From contig CM043944.1 of the NCBI GenBank assembly GCA_014529385.2, positions 79,948,384-80,012,383 of the forward strand: 64,000 bases of DNA. Direction: 5' to 3'. The position numbers and the translations under genes are program-made. Below the pieces are notes generated by a model that saw only the letters and a list, made by a program, of their open reading frames with translations, searched no databases and was not told the DNA's origin. Positions 1 to 12,899 of this stretch are shown piece by piece. The DNA is from Adiantum capillus-veneris (Eukaryota > Streptophyta > Polypodiopsida > Polypodiales > Pteridaceae). Positions within the stretch are counted from its first letter, which is position 1. Each line of letters opens with the position of its first letter.

Positions 1-99
1 GAATAAGAGACAATCTACCTCTCCATGCCCACAAGAGGCTAAGAAGCCTAAGCAATCACGAGATACTCCACGTGGGTCTCTCACAGCACTGTTGATTTT

Positions 100-200
100 G
101 AGCGTGCAAAGAAACACAATTTGTGTTTTGGATGCCTTTTGGACCAACATAACAAGAAAGATTGTCCTCTTTTGCAAGGAAAAGAAAAGGCCATGCACAC
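100..200 (+). pseudogene. gag nucleocapsid zinc-knuckle fragment
   Basis: One frame reads HNLCFGCLLDQHNKKDCPL. It holds a C-x2-C-x4-H-x4-C zinc knuckle (C at 124 to C at 163), the RNA-binding motif of retroelement nucleocapsid. The frame stops shortly after, before the protease ORF begins. Upstream sequence gives no further recognisable gag. Confidence 0.75.
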
Positions 201-260
201 GGTGTGTAACGCCTCACATTAGATATATCTGCTAAATATTGTGATGTAGAGGTTCTTCAT

Positions 261-788
261 ATGGAAGAAAAGCACAAGTGTTGTGTGCCTACTTCAATAT
301 GGCAGCCCACCTTTGGCCCCCATGGTTTGATTCGCATGCATGGAACTATTAACAGACAACGTTTTCGTATTTTAGTGGATGATGGTGCAACTCATAACTT
401 CTTGAACTATATGCTAGTCAGGAAATTGAAGCTTACACAGACTCCCTGCTCCCACAAGTATGTGATGGAGCACATGTCTGGCAATGATAAAGTAGTATGG
501 GAAACTTTAGTTCAAGGGGTTGAGCTTATTGTTCAAGATCATACGATGACCCCAGAGTTTCAAGTTATGAACATGGACCTTGCTGATGTTGTTTTAGGAT
601 GGGAGTGGCTGCATGGTTTAGGAAACAAATTGCACACTAGTTATGAACACAACTCCTTATCCTTTATGGCCAATAGTAAACATGTGCTTTTTTTGGGTGA
701 GAAAAATATACCATTTGCACCTCTTATATGTACAGCTGAGCTCTCTATTTTGCAGAAAGCAGATTTACCCCCTACACGTGATGTGTAG
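261..788 (+). pseudogene. chromovirus aspartic protease region
   Basis: The 175-codon frame contains ILVDDGATHNFLN near residues 37-49, matching the retropepsin D-S/T-G-A active site loop of plant chromoviruses, here with DDGA. A second hallmark, DVVLGWEWL, lies near residues 109-117 and corresponds to the ILG-W-L motif that closes retropepsins. The protease would cut the gag-pol polyprotein. The ATG chosen by the frame is probably not a true start, since this domain is internal to the polyprotein. A TAG separates it from the RT frame. Confidence 0.85.
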
Positions 789-803
789 CATGGCATAGAT
801 GTC

Positions 804-1695
804 TTGCCAGGCAGTAAACCAGTGAGTAAACCACCTTATCGTATGAGTGCTAAAAAAGCCAAGGAGGTTGAGAGTTGGCTGTCTGACTACCTCGCCCGTG
901 GTTTCATTAGACCTAGCACTTCACCTTGGGCATCACCAATTCTATTGGTAAAAACAAAATATGGTACTATGCGGATATGCGTAGATTATCACAGATTAAA
1001 CGCCATAACCATCAAGAACAAGTATCCTCTGCCAAGAGTGGATGAGTTGTTTGATCAACTCCATGGGTCAAGATACTATACAAAGATAGATCTTCGTTCA
1101 GGATACCATCAGGTGCTTATCCTTTTGCAAGATATCTCCAAAACTGCCTTTAGAACACAGTTCGGGCATTTTGAATTTTTGGGTATGCCTTTTGGTTTAG
1201 CCAATGCTCCATCTACATTTATGACACTCATGGATAGTGTCTTACGTCCCTATCTTGGAAAATTTGTTGTGGTCTTCCTTGATGACATTCTCATATACAA
1301 TAAGATTGAAGATGATCACATAGAACACTTACGATTAGTGTTCGAACAGCTACGAGCTAACGTGCTCTATGCTAAGCAAAGCAAGTGGAATTTCTTTAAA
1401 ATAGAGATACATTACCTTGTTCATGTGATCTCTTATTCTGGCATCAAAATGGACACTGACAAGGTCATTGTCATTCTTTGATGGCCACACCCCAACACGG
1501 TTGAGGGGCTTCAAATAGTTTTAGGCATGGCTGGATTTTATCGACAGTATATCCATGATTATGCCAAAATCGTTGTTCCTATCACGTATCGGCGTAAAGC
1601 AAAAGGTAAGACCTTTTCTTGGGAAGAAGCCCAAAAACGCAGTTTTGAACAGGTCAAGGTAGCTATAGCCACTGCTCCCATCCTCGCAAATCGTT
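804..1695 (+). pseudogene. reverse transcriptase, Ty3/gypsy type
   Basis: The frame shows the ordered RT blocks: a proline-rich entry (KPPYRMS), [20 protein letters not shown], a [11 protein letters not shown] block, [28 protein letters not shown], and the catalytic FLDDILIYN. The two aspartates of the DD pair are retained. An in-frame TGA at 1479 interrupts it; the same frame resumes with the thumb/connection part (GLQIVLGMAGFYRQYI), typical of Ty3/gypsy. Several conserved positions are changed, consistent with an old copy. Confidence 0.92.
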
Positions 1696-2085
1696 GACCC
1701 ACTTAAACCGTTTGTGATAGAGACTGATGCTAGTGATAAAGCAATTGGTGTAGTACTTCTCGAGCAGGGAAGACCTATAGCTTTTGAAAGTAAAAAGTTA
1801 GATAGAGCTCAACATAATTATTCTGTCTATGAGAGAGAGCTCTATGCCATAAATCACGCTTTATGAAAGTGGAGACACTATTATATGGTGTCAAGTTTGA
1901 ATTAGATTTTGACCATGAGAGTTTCAAATGGTTTTCTACTCAAGCGGACTTGAAGGACCATGAAGCTAGATGGGCAGAAATCCTTCAAGACTATGATTGT
2001 AAGCTACAATATCGCAAGGGGCGATATAATGTAGTAGCGGATGCACTAAGCCGGATGCCTCAAATTAATTCACTTGCTTTCACAG
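1695..2085 (+). pseudogene. retroelement RNase H domain
   Basis: After a frameshift near 1695 the sequence reads ETDASDKAIGVVLLEQGRP and then YSVYERELYAINHAL, the DAS and ERELYAI motifs of the Ty3/gypsy RNase H. A TGA near 1863 breaks it. The end is seen in another frame, with DHEARWAEILQDYDCKLQYR and VVADALSRMP; the latter is the usual RNase H/integrase boundary motif. The domain would remove the RNA strand during reverse transcription. Confidence 0.88.
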
Positions 2086-2409
2086 AAATAAAGAATGGAT
2101 TTTTTCAGTCATTACGCGGCAAGTGTGCACAAGATCAATCATATGATAAAGTGTGTAGTGGAGTTTTAAAAAGGGATCCCTCACACTCACATGTCTTTTT
2201 ACAACCAGATCAACATGTCTCTGCACACCCAAATAAAAACTCCAACACACAGAGCTCCACCCCTACTCAACAAGAGTTTAAGTGATGGAATATTTTTTTC
2301 ATTGATAATGGCTACTTACTCCACAAAGGTAGAGTATGTGTGCCGAAGGACTCAGACACTGTGCGCTAAATCTTATTTGAGTGTGATGATAGTCCAAGTG
2401 TTGGTCATC

Positions 2410-3170
2410 CAAGTATTCAAAAGACGTATTCCTTAGTTCAACGGTAATTTTATTGCTTGGGTTTACATCATGATGTTCAAGAATACATACTAAACTGTCA
2501 ATAGTGCCAAGTTCATAATACAGAGCGCCTCAAGGTAGGTGGCCTTTTACATCCTTTAGATATTCCACAAGGTAAGTGGGAGAGTATCTCTATGGATTTT
2601 GTAGTAGGACTACCTACTACAAATTGTGGCCATGATGCCATATGGGTAATTGTCGACCGTCTCACAGATGGGTCGATTCATTCCCACTAAGACTATAATT
2701 AAGACACCGGAATTAGCACGGCTATTTGTAGAGCATATATATAAACTCTACGGTCTTCCAGCTAGTATCATTAGTGCCAGAGATCAAAAGTTCGATCATC
2801 ACCTGGAGAGTTATGTTCCAAAAGTTGTAAACCAAACTTAATCTAAGTACGGCTGATCATACAGAAATGGGTGGTCAAACAAAAAGAGTTAATCAAGTGC
2901 TAGAGGATATGCTGCGAGCATACGTTAGCAAGAAGCAAACCAATTGGAAAGACTACTTACCTATATTGGAATTTGCTTATATTAGTTCAAAGCATGTGAC
3001 TATAGGGTTTAGTCCATTTATGCTTTTGTATGGATTTCAACCTAGATCACCCATTACGGTGGGGTTGGCTAAGGAGAAGATACAACAAGCGAAGGATTTT
3101 CTCCAAGACCATTTTGACATGCTTCTAGCTGCTCGATAGAATGTTAAACAAGCTCAAGATCGATATAAGA
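2410..3170 (+). pseudogene. retroelement integrase, fragmented
   Basis: Pieces of integrase appear in several frames: a decayed H2C2 zinc domain near 2410-2510, the catalytic core start ([20 protein letters not shown]) with its first aspartate, and the 3' core with GGQTKRVNQVLEDMLRAYV and WKDYLPILEFAYISS. Stops and frameshifts separate these parts. The glutamate of the DDE triad should lie in the GQTER-like motif, where this copy reads GQTKRVNQ. Confidence 0.85.
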
Positions 3171-3640
3171 AGTACGCAGATGAGCATCATCATCTTGCTA
3201 CTTTAGAAGAAGGATACAAGGCTTTCTTCAAAGTTCCGGAGCATTCAGAAAGTCTGAAGACTGGAAAAGTTGCTAAACTTTCACCACGCTATTGTGGACC
3301 GTTTACCATTCTCAAACATATAGGTCAAGTGGCCTTTAAGTTAGCTCTTCCAGAGCACTCACGAGTTCATCTTGTTTTTCATGTTAACTGTTTAGAAAAA
3401 CAACTAGGACAAAATGACAATGTAATCAACATAGGTGTGTTAGTTGACCTTATCGAATCGCCAAGAATTCCTCATGAGCCCGAAAAGATTTTGGATTCTC
3501 ATGAGCTTCGCACCAGACATCATGTTAGACGATGACAGGTGTTTGTAAAATGGATAGATAGACGTGAAGAAGGTTCTACATGGGAGAATGTCTCCGCACT
3601 TAAGAAACATTTTTCTACATTCGTTTTCGAGGACGAAAAT
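3170..3640 (+). pseudogene. integrase C-terminus with chromodomain-like tail
   Basis: Reading across a stop near 3533, the sequence contains SPRIPHEPEKILDSHELR and then VFVKWIDRREEGSTWENV and LKKHFSTFVFEDE. The order P-x-x-IL, VKW and (A/S)TWE is the chromodomain signature at the end of chromovirus integrases. In this group it directs integration toward particular chromatin (family knowledge). The upstream KLSPRYCGPF-like segment near 3275-3310 is the usual GPY/F module. Confidence 0.78.
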
Positions 3641-3647
3641 GATTCTC

Positions 3648-3661
3648 CAAGGGGGGGCTAA
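3648..3661 (+). other. polypurine tract of the chromovirus
   Basis: CCAAGGGGGGGCT lies directly after the chromodomain tail and just before TGTAAGGACATG. Position and purine content match the plus-strand primer site next to a 3' LTR. Confidence 0.7.
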
Positions 3662-4445
3662 TGTAAGGACATGGGTCCTATGGGCAAGGCCATCGGCACG
3701 GCTAGACAGTGTGTACACTAGGGGGAGGCTATAAGATAGCATGGTTGGGTGGAGACTAGCACACGCATTACCACCACCCTTTCAACATACATCCTATCTC
3801 TATATGTATCTGACAGTGATGTTGATGCCAAAAAATGATGTCGGAGATATCGAAGCTAGAGAGGATGATGCCGAAGAGGATGGTGTTGATGTCAAAAAAT
3901 TGAATACACACACAGATTGTGTGTGTCGATGTCGAAGTCAAGAAGCGGGAATCAAAATCGGAGAAGCGAGAGGTATCGGAGAAGAAGCCAGGGATTCACA
4001 CACGCTATGTGTGTTTGATAAAACTCTCTCTCTCCCTCTCTCCCTCTCTCTCTCTCTCTACATTGTAGCACTAGGTTCCGCTTCTCCACGCTCTCTATTA
4101 TACTGCAAAGCTCCAAAAGAATTTTTGACGTTTTTTTATTTTCTTTCTATAGCAATGTTGTGAGCATTAAAAAATTACAACTCTATTGTTGTTGTAGCTC
4201 ACGCTATCTTCTGCTAGTTAATTTCAATGCTAGACATCAATCAGCTTTGCTGCTATGCTTTAGAGACCCTTTGCTCATGCGTTAAAAAATTAACGATTTG
4301 CCTCTTTCTTTTTGTGTTGAGCTTCCGTCTCACAGTCGATGGCCTACACAATCGACTAATGTGCTTTTACAATACTCTATTACCAGTGCTATTCACTCTC
4401 TGCTAATCAGCCAAGTCGTGCTAAAGTTCAGAAAAACTTAGTGCA
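3662..4445 (+). repeat. probable 3' LTR of the chromovirus
   Basis: It begins with TGTAAGGACATG immediately after the polypurine tract. It contains a CT-rich microsatellite (about 4022-4060) and no coding capacity. A plausible end is ...TTAGTGCA at about 4445, giving TG...CA limits, but without the other LTR this end is a guess. Confidence 0.5.
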
Positions 4446-4472
4446 TGTACCAAGAACAGGTCAAGGAGGTAC

Positions 4473-4492
4473 CAAAGCTCTAATACCACTTG
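4473..4492 (-). other. possible primer binding site of a minus-strand LTR element remnant
   Basis: The reverse complement reads CAAGTGGTATTAGAGC, one change from the initiator-methionine primer site TGGTATCAGAGC preceded by a typical CAAG spacer. An LTR would lie on its right (from about 4491). At about 4886-4897 a purine run followed by TGTTAGGATTTG resembles a separate PPT/LTR junction. Neither element can be delimited. Confidence 0.35.
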
Positions 4493-4899
4493 AAAAGTGC
4501 ACGGACTGTGTGAGTGCGGGAGAGTGTGTATGTGTAGATATACAGGAAAAGCAGACACGTCGACTTGGTGGAGCTCAAAGTTTGGATACCACCACACAGG
4601 TCCTTATTGCTTTTTTGTATTAAACAATAAGGTGAAACAAATGATAAGTGGGTGCCCAGCCGTCCAGATGGCCCGAAACCCAACACCTAGTTGCTTACAA
4701 GTCTCTAGGGGAGGAACTTCTTGCCTACACCCTTGTTGTCCACCACTCTCAAAGGGAGAGATTTTTTGCCTACACTCTACTGCCACCACTCTCTAGGGGA
4801 GGCACTCTTTTGTACGCCTATTTAGATGAAACACTTAGACCCCACTAGAAGGTATCTTTGAAATTTTGATGTGCCCTGATACAAAGGGGAGGATTGTTA

Positions 4900-7800
4900 G
4901 GATTTGTGCATAAGACCACACTATAGAGCTCTTCCCTTACTCCATTTTGTCTAAATTCAATGTTTTTGTCTACTAGACTTGCCTACCACTTTTAGTTGAT
5001 GCTTGCATGACTACACATGGTACACACACACTAGTGGAGAGGCATGCATGACCTAGAAGAGATTTGGGCTAATCGTGATGCCTACCATCACCTATGATGT
5101 CATTCAAAGCTCCTTCTAGACGCCTATACAATGGCACACTATGTGCTTGAAAATCTAGTTCAATAATCAATCCAATTTGTGCTTACTCTCTTTGTGCATT
5201 GAGTCTCATGATTTTGCTTAGTGTGGTTGCACATAATGCTCTCACCACCATCATGAATGAAAGCCTAATCCATCCACCTTAATCTAAGTACTTAACATCC
5301 AAGTCAAACTCTTTCTAATCCACTCATAATTTCATGTTGTATTCCAAAATACACAATTTCACTACGACCGGCTCTGCATATGATGAGCATTGTCAACAAA
5401 GCTGTTGGATCTTAGACATGACTCTATAATCAAAACATTAATACTTTTTTCCGACCCTCTCCCCAAGTGATTGTGTATGACTCGTAATAGGTTTAAAAAC
5501 CCTCTATCAAATTGCTCAACGTAAAAAATTAATACCTTGTGGCTACAACCTCAAGAGAACTCCCACTCCTCATCCCAAAAGCTTCCAGTATCTAATCCAT
5601 ATTGATGCATTGACTTAGTGTCACACTACCATGTGAAATTCATCTAGAACGCATAGGTCCCTTAATCCATCGATCCTTTTTTGCTCATTTGGAACTAGTA
5701 ATAAACAAGTGAATAGTTTACAATGACATGAATAAAATATTGGGAAATAACCAAAATGCCCCAAAAAATCATATCCATCCTACCCCTCATTTTCGACAAA
5801 TTTTGCCAGAATTTCCTTTATGCCCCTTACCAAATTCAAAAACTCTCAAGACAATACTTTTTGCAAGTTTTCAAAAGTGAAAGTGATGCTCTATGGATAA
5901 AAGATTATATAATTGAGAATTTTTATCACTGTGAGCTCACTAACACATTTTTTGAAGGACGAAATAATTATGACTCTTTTATCACCTTGTGAGCTCCTTC
6001 TCAATTGGAATAGTTGGTTATTCACAGTGTCATTCTAGTTGTGTTCATCAGTGAAAATTTGTGTCTAAAATACTTAAAGTTAGATCTTTATCATTTAATA
6101 AAATCAATTGTTTTGACTCCATCCATGCAAAATTGATAAAGGGTATTTCAACTAGTCTTGCTTGGTTAGCCTTGCCATAGAGAATGTTATCAAGAACGCT
6201 ATGATTACCAATAATGGTTTGTAGTGTAGAGACAAAAATTGAGATACGATTTGATAAACATGAAAATGAAGACATTGACAACCAACGAGCAAGTTTAAAA
6301 TTATAGACCTAGAATTGGACGTAACAGGACGTGTAGATTGACATCAAGCATCTAGTACTAAAGAAAAAATCAATCATGTGGCTGATACATTATATAAGAT
6401 AGATTTACAAACTATAATAAAAGAAGTGCATGTAATTTATCAAACATATACGCTACTTGATATCGAGCATCTACCAATCAAGAAAACATGTAGCTAAACT
6501 TAACTAAAGGCAACCTTAGTGAATTGAAAATATAGAAATCATTGATGAACTCTACAAATTGAAGCGCACTACCCACCTTGTAATCGTGTACGGGTGTCAT
6601 CCAAGTGTGCAAGACAGACCACATTGTTTGTGTTAATATACATTCAAAAAATGTGAATGGCAACATTTCGTCATGCAATTAGGCATAGAGTGAAACAAAT
6701 ATAGTGCACGTCATACAGAAGTGCCATACAAAAGTATGGTGGAGAGTTGGTACTATGTCTCTCCAAAAATTATAGGAAACAGAAGACGTGCCCTGCCATT
6801 CAGTCTTTATGTGTTGTTCAAGAAAATGCATAAGCATGGAGGTTTGGATGCAGATCATGAACGTTGTAATTTTGTCGAGGTAGATTCGTACTTGTCTATT
6901 AAGAATGCCCACTACTGTGAATATATATGCTTCCTATGGTATATATTGCACGAATTAAAAGTTGCCCATCTCATAACAGTATGCAAAGCATGATCTAAGC
7001 TACTCCTATTGTGAAGTAATATTAGGGTGCCTTGGTTTTTCCTTGATGTGCATCTTGCAAGAGCACTTAGTCTAAATGATGTACTTCCTCTCCAATGCAC
7101 TTGGTAGTTTGTCTTTTGGCTATGAGAGGAGGTGTTAGGTGCATGCCAGTAGGGCAATGGAGTATCATTTTCATACAATCTTGAAGTTTCACACATCAAT
7201 ATGGTCCCTTGTTTATCCTCTCAAAAAGAAAGGCCGAAGGCAAGTGCCTTACCAAATGCATTCAATTTCCGCTCGGGCATGTCATGCACAGAGATTCCTA
7301 CAAAACGAAGTCCCTGAGCAAGATGTCGCTCTCATGATTTTGGTGTGGAATCTCCCCAAAGAGTGGGATCTCCCCAAACATGATTCATATCTTTTATGAT
7401 GAAATCAAACATGGTCCTTTGTTGATGCTCTCCTAACTATCTTTAGCCAAAGCAGATTGTGTCAATGAAGGTGTATGAAATAAATTGTTTAGATTTCTTA
7501 TTATTTTTGCAAGAGACACATCATGGTGGAGTACGTTATTTGCCCTCTTAAGAAGGTTGTCTCACCCTCATTGAGTTAAAGTTTAAAGCTCCTTTCATTG
7601 CCTTCGCCTTGATAAAAGAGTCAAGATCTATCATCATCATAATTGGGCTAATTCCTCACATCCAAGAACCTTGATGCATGGACAATCCTTCCTTTCGAGC
7701 ACAAATCAACCTTGATCCATGATTTGTGAAACCCTACCTCAGTAAACATTGAACAACTCAAGTTCCTTTGGTTGATGCACTTTTGAAAAGCTAAGTGTCT

Positions 7801-9600
7801 CGATCCCTCCTACTCCGGTCTCTACGTAGTCATTGTTATCATTGGGATTATCATGCTCTTTATGAGTCTACATACCTACGGCTACGATCCCTTCTATATT
7901 CAAATTTTGTTCTCTCTATCAAGGTCTCTTCGTCTTTCATAATTTTCTCATGTCGAACATTTCTACCCCAATCTCCATTGACATATCTATTGCAATCTCC
8001 ATTGCCATCTCTTCCATGACTACTGCCCTCGTGTGGACTATAACTTTGATTCTCCCTTTGTCATAACAGCCAGAAATCCCATGTCTGCAATCTACCTTTA
8101 ATGCACAAGAATAGCATGAATGCTAGTGAGAACTTTTGGTAAAACACTCAAGAAACTCATCACCAATAGAGGGAGAGAAACTTTGCATAGCCGGTAAATA
8201 GAGCTTCCACCATAATCTATAGCATTGATTACCAGTGCTTCATCACCACCCTCCGTTTCCATTTGGCACACTGAAAATACACATAGAAACACAGCCAGCA
8301 TAGGGTTTAGACATGAGTCTTGTTGAACTCTACAAGTAGCTGTTGATCACAAACATGCCTCTAGTGTTGACTGCTAGCCTTGCACCTACACGTTGCCATA
8401 CTAGGCAATGTCCCATTAGCCAGCTAAAGGTCCCGACCTCCCTGTGCAAGCCCATTATCTAAAGGTTCCAAACTCCATGGGGTCTCAAAAACCGGAACAA
8501 GATGGGGATGATGACGTGTGATGAGGCCCAAGGCATTGAGAACTTGTGGTGTTGATGACGAGTAGACCTTCGAAGCTCCGTCTCATGCTTCATTACAGCA
8601 CAGAATTGGTCGTCTCCATCCACATGCAAGGCCCTATCCCGGTATGCACACAAGAGAGAGAACCCATCAGCAGCAGAGAGGGACGAGACTAGTTTTGTTC
8701 TTTGCTGGTTGTCACAGATTTCCAACATGGTGATGATTGAGCAAGAGTAACCCACACGGAAAATGTTTTCGGCGGAGAGAAGACACTAGCAGAGAGGGGG
8801 GGGTTGGCAGGCATCAAATGCTCGGCTGTTGTGACAAGAGAGAGACCCGGAAGAAAAACATTGGACTGTGTTGTTTATTAATTAGCTATCACAGTGGCAC
8901 ATGCTTGGGGATGGATAGAGCAAGGAAGCAGGGGAGAATAAGAGAGCAACCCAAAAACAAGAAAGTGATTCTAAAATGGGCCTTGCAAGTCACTTATAAA
9001 GGAGACAATTAAAAATAGGAAACTTTTATAAAACTTAAAAAACTCAACGATGATTAAAGTTTAAACATTCTCTTTCGCATAGCAATGAGCCGAACTCAAA
9101 GTGGTGAGCCTCGAAAGTTTCGAAGAGTGCCTCCAGAGGCTCCCATTTTATAAATGTTGATGGAAAAATATATGCACAAGCCAAACACTAGACGTGTAGA
9201 CGTGTTGTATCTTCACTTGTTTGCTTCCATCGGCCACCTGCATCATCTTCAATATACGACCCTTCTAATGATGGGACTTCAGTCCAATGAATTGAGGAGA
9301 GACTTTGTGGGCTCCCTTTGTGCTTGGCCGTATTGTCACCCACATGCTTGTCACAAAGGTTGTGGTTACCCAATGGCCATTGTCGTCTTGCTCAATGCTA
9401 CAGCAAAATGAGTCTACCCTTGAATGAGGTCTACGACTCATGCTATCCAACCTTCTTGCACCGTGAAAGCTGAAGCTCCCTTACCCCTAAATCTTTGCAA
9501 GTTGAAGGTTCCTAAAGCATAAAGAAAAGTTTTAAGACGAATATCTCTAACCCTAAAGCTTTGCAAATGGATGAGGTATGTGCATTTTCTCTATCTCTTT
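4900..9600. other. intergenic-like stretch without recognised genes
   Basis: Only short unrelated open frames (60-100 codons) occur on both strands, with no recognised domain or paired repeats. Near 5745-5800 the text (ACCAAAATGCCCC and similar) resembles common plant intergenic or LTR-derived sequence. The minus-strand frames at 6478-6912 and 8459-8755 look like random or long-dead coding sequence. I see nothing that can be named. Confidence 0.5.
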
Positions 9601-9608
9601 TTGTTTTA

Positions 9609-9770
<162 letters not shown>

Positions 9771-9917
9771 AGTATAATATAATAGGGAAAGAGGGGGGGA
9801 GGGGAGGGGGAAGGGAGGAGGGTATGTGATTACCTTGACTTGTAGATTAGGTTGAGAGTCCTAGGTAGTTCGTTGTTAGCCCTCGTCCACAATTACTCCT
9901 TCAAACGTGATCTGAAA

Positions 9918-10083
<166 letters not shown>

Positions 10084-10204
10084 AGAGATGGGAGATAGAT
10101 ATAGATAGATATGGTGGAAAATCCTAAGCAGGTGCGATGGTGGTGGAGAGTTTGAGTACAGTATGCTACAAATACGCAACATACTCTGCTCCCCCTTCTT
10201 TTTT

Positions 10205-10300
10205 ATGTGCCAGATATTACCGCGACTATTACTGTGCTTATTATTGCATGCATGATCGCACCTATTATTGTGCAAGATTTTCAAATAGATACAAAAGTAT
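10205..10300. repeat. cluster of ATTACCGCG-like motifs
   Basis: Short degenerate units (ATATTACCGCGACT, TATTACTGTGCT, TATTATTGCATG, CTATTATTGTGC) follow one another. The same motif family occurs near 48935-48990 and, reversed, near 30090-30156, where it lies next to CACTA transposase sequence. A relation to CACTA subterminal repeats is inferred. The following 10300-10814 holds AT-rich sequence without genes. Confidence 0.4.
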
Positions 10301-10814
10301 CCAAGATAGTAGGGGGTACAAAACATCTCTCTCTACCCTTTGATTGTATATGATAACCTAACTATAGTCTTTTCAATTTCTTAATATATCTTTTTTTATA
10401 AATACTTGAGCTATTTTTGTACTAACATACTATACTATTCAATCTAAAGGGCACATGTTTATTTCTTTTAATTTTATAGAATTATTTTACTCTTTTATTC
10501 CTTTTATACGACTTACTATATAAAAATTAATATTTTACTCTTTTATTCCTTTTGTACCGTTTACTATTGACCATCTACTGTAGTAACTATTCAAACTATA
10601 AAACAAGTATATTTTCTTAAAATGGAGATTCTTGGAGTTTTAATTTACTATAGCTTTTTTGAATTAATCTCAATACATTTTCACGCGTGTGCAAGAGGAT
10701 TGGGATGATCACGGCCCTCCAAATGCCCTGAACGTGATCGATGGCTCAAGGAGAAACTCCTTTATCCTTGTGCCAAGTGCAAACGGACAATCTCTTGCTT
10801 GAGGCACATTGCTT

Positions 10815-11310
10815 TGTTTTGGGGGTTCCATCATTGCATAGCTCCAATGAACAACATAATTATCAATCGGAAGGGATGAGCTACTCGGCTAGGGCATGGA
10901 AACACTCACACGATTAGTGAGCTAATCATGGAACCACAAATGGTTGACTCTATGAGGTAAGCTTCTTAGCCTATGGAGGTGCTAAGCCACAATGATGGGC
11001 AATCTCCAAATCCACCTCTAATCAACCCAATCACACACACACTAATGATTGCAAGAAGCACACAACACTAATCCTATCATGCAACACACTAATCGCAAGC
11101 ACACACACATAGATCTATCGAGCACCACACTCCATTCAAACCTACATGCACACACAAGCAAAAGAGGGCAATCACACAAGATTAGAGCGGGATTAACCAC
11201 TTATTAGTTAAGATCTATCTAATCAAAGCATCATTGGCAATCACAAGAAGCATGAGAGAGGCATAGTGAAAGAGAATTAAGCATTGATTAGTATTAACTA
11301 AGTCACATGA
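10815..11310 (-). repeat. left (3') LTR-like repeat
   Basis: It begins on the plus strand with TGTTTTGGGGGTTCC and matches the right copy for about 495 bases with many substitutions and small indels. Shared landmarks include GCTAAGCCACAATGATGGGC and AATCACACAAGATTA. Homology ends near AAGTCACATGA, after which the left copy carries a partial repeat of its own last 30 bases. Confidence 0.8.
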
Positions 11311-11607
11311 GCATTGATTAGTGTTAACCAAGTCTAATGCATATGTCCAATAATGGGACATCCTATTTATGCATACACAAAAATGCATGGAAAACAATAT
11401 GCTGTGCAAGAAGGATTTTGAGGGGAACTTCTTCAGAAAGATGGTGTAGCTATAAAGGCATATGACATGGATTTGCAAGCTGGAACCCCTTTAAGAATGG
11501 TTTTTGTTATCGAAGATATGTGCTCTCATCATACTGTGCACTCTGCGTGAGTGTTGGACTCTACGACACTCCACCAATTGTAAGTTAATAGACTTCGACT
11601 CTTATGC

Positions 11608-12800
11608 TCATCTCATCCAACATGAGTGACACGACTTAGATATGCTCAACTCTTTCAGCTTGAGCATAAGCCTAAAAACTAAGACTCTTAGCACAGAGTT
11701 TAATATGACTTGAAGCTTTGGGACTAATGCTTTGCTCATTTTATGGCCCGGCAGCCCGACTCTGACGATGCCGAAAAGTGTTTTTTGCACCTTGGCAACT
11801 TGAATTTCTACATTCTTGTTCTTACTACTACAAACATTTCTTGAGGCACAAGTAATCTTGAATCCTCAAAAAGAGGATTAGTGAAGGACCCAGTTGGCAT
11901 TGAAGGTTTCTTTTGACACACCTCTTTTATCATCTTTGAATCTGCATTAATGTTGGTTGGGTTGTCCTTCTTTGAATGTGAAGACTCCATTATCTGTTTG
12001 ATTCTCTAATTAGGCCTGTTGTAAAAAGTCTTTGATATTGTTGTAGGCCTCTGTTGTCTATCAAAATCTCGCTTTTGACTCGGTTTATTGAAAGACTTAG
12101 GAATCCAAATTTTTTGAGGACCTTTGTAACTCCCTTGTCGACTTTGTTGAGCTCTACGTCTTGTTGAGTTCTTGAGATCTTTGTGCACGTTTGGTGTAGT
12201 TGCAATTGGCTTGTGGTTGACTGGTAGCCAAATCTTTGTATAACCTGTGTAGAATCCTTGTCCAAGAGGAACATTCTTTGAGATCCATCTTTTATCTGTA
12301 TCCTCTTGTGAGTTGTGGTAGACCTCAGCATCTTTTGATGGTGTTCTGTTGTATACCTGTTTCTTAGGTATCCTAGGATATTGTCAAGGTTAATACCTTG
12401 TGGGCCTTCTTTCTTGTTGAGGGACTTGACATTACTTCATATGCTCTAACCTGCGGTTTTGGTACCCATATCTGTCTGTTACCTCCATAGTACTTCTGTT
12501 ATTTTAATCTCCATTGTGATGTTATCCATCCCATGTGTTTGTCTTTTTGTGTTTATTTCTTGTCTTTAATACAAACCGGATCATTGACTTTGACTAAACT
12601 GCTCAGAAAAAACACTTGTTTGACTTTCCTTTGCTTTCTTGAGTACTTTGGCTGAAATATCTTTGCTTTTCTAGGTGTCTCCTTAGAGGTTTTAGTTGGG
12701 TCAGCAATTGACTTGAAGTTTTGAAAGCCTGACTTGCTTGAAGAAGTTGATCCATGAGGGTTCTTTGATATAGAGGCATACGATGTCACGCCTTATTTAC
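11608..12800 (-). pseudogene. basic C-terminal region with three IW-x-P motifs
   Basis: On the minus strand, downstream of the protease, interrupted frames are rich in K, Q, S, T and N. Three spaced motifs are visible: NRQIWVPKPQ near 12475-12450, YTKIWLPVNHKP near 12235-12205 and PQKIWIPKSFNKP near 12120-12080. The repetition suggests tandem modules in the ancestral protein. I do not recognise the family; it is broken by several stops and frameshifts. Confidence 0.4.
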
Positions 12801-12899
12801 TAGTCAGTGGAAGTTCCACTTTGGCTTTACCTTTGTCTGTAAGATTTGTCTTTGATTCCTGTGACTTTTGCAACATTGATTCCACCATTAATAGTACTC

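Larger units (their letters stand above)
1..4445 (+). mobile_element. Ty3/gypsy chromovirus-type LTR retrotransposon, decayed, 5' end outside window
   Basis: Domain order along the plus strand is zinc knuckle, aspartic protease, reverse transcriptase, RNase H, integrase, chromodomain-like tail, polypurine tract and probable 3' LTR. This is the Ty3/gypsy order, with integrase after RNase H, and the terminal chromodomain points to the chromovirus branch. The polyprotein is broken by several stops and frameshifts, including stops near 1479 and 1863, a frameshift near 1695 and breaks in the integrase, so the copy cannot be autonomous. The 5' LTR and most of gag would lie to the left. The right limit is approximate because there is no 5' LTR to compare with. 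Confidence 0.88.

Noticed and set aside
5756-6281. Short frames as genes
   Set aside because: They are under 80 codons, have no motif, no repeat partner and no supporting neighbours.
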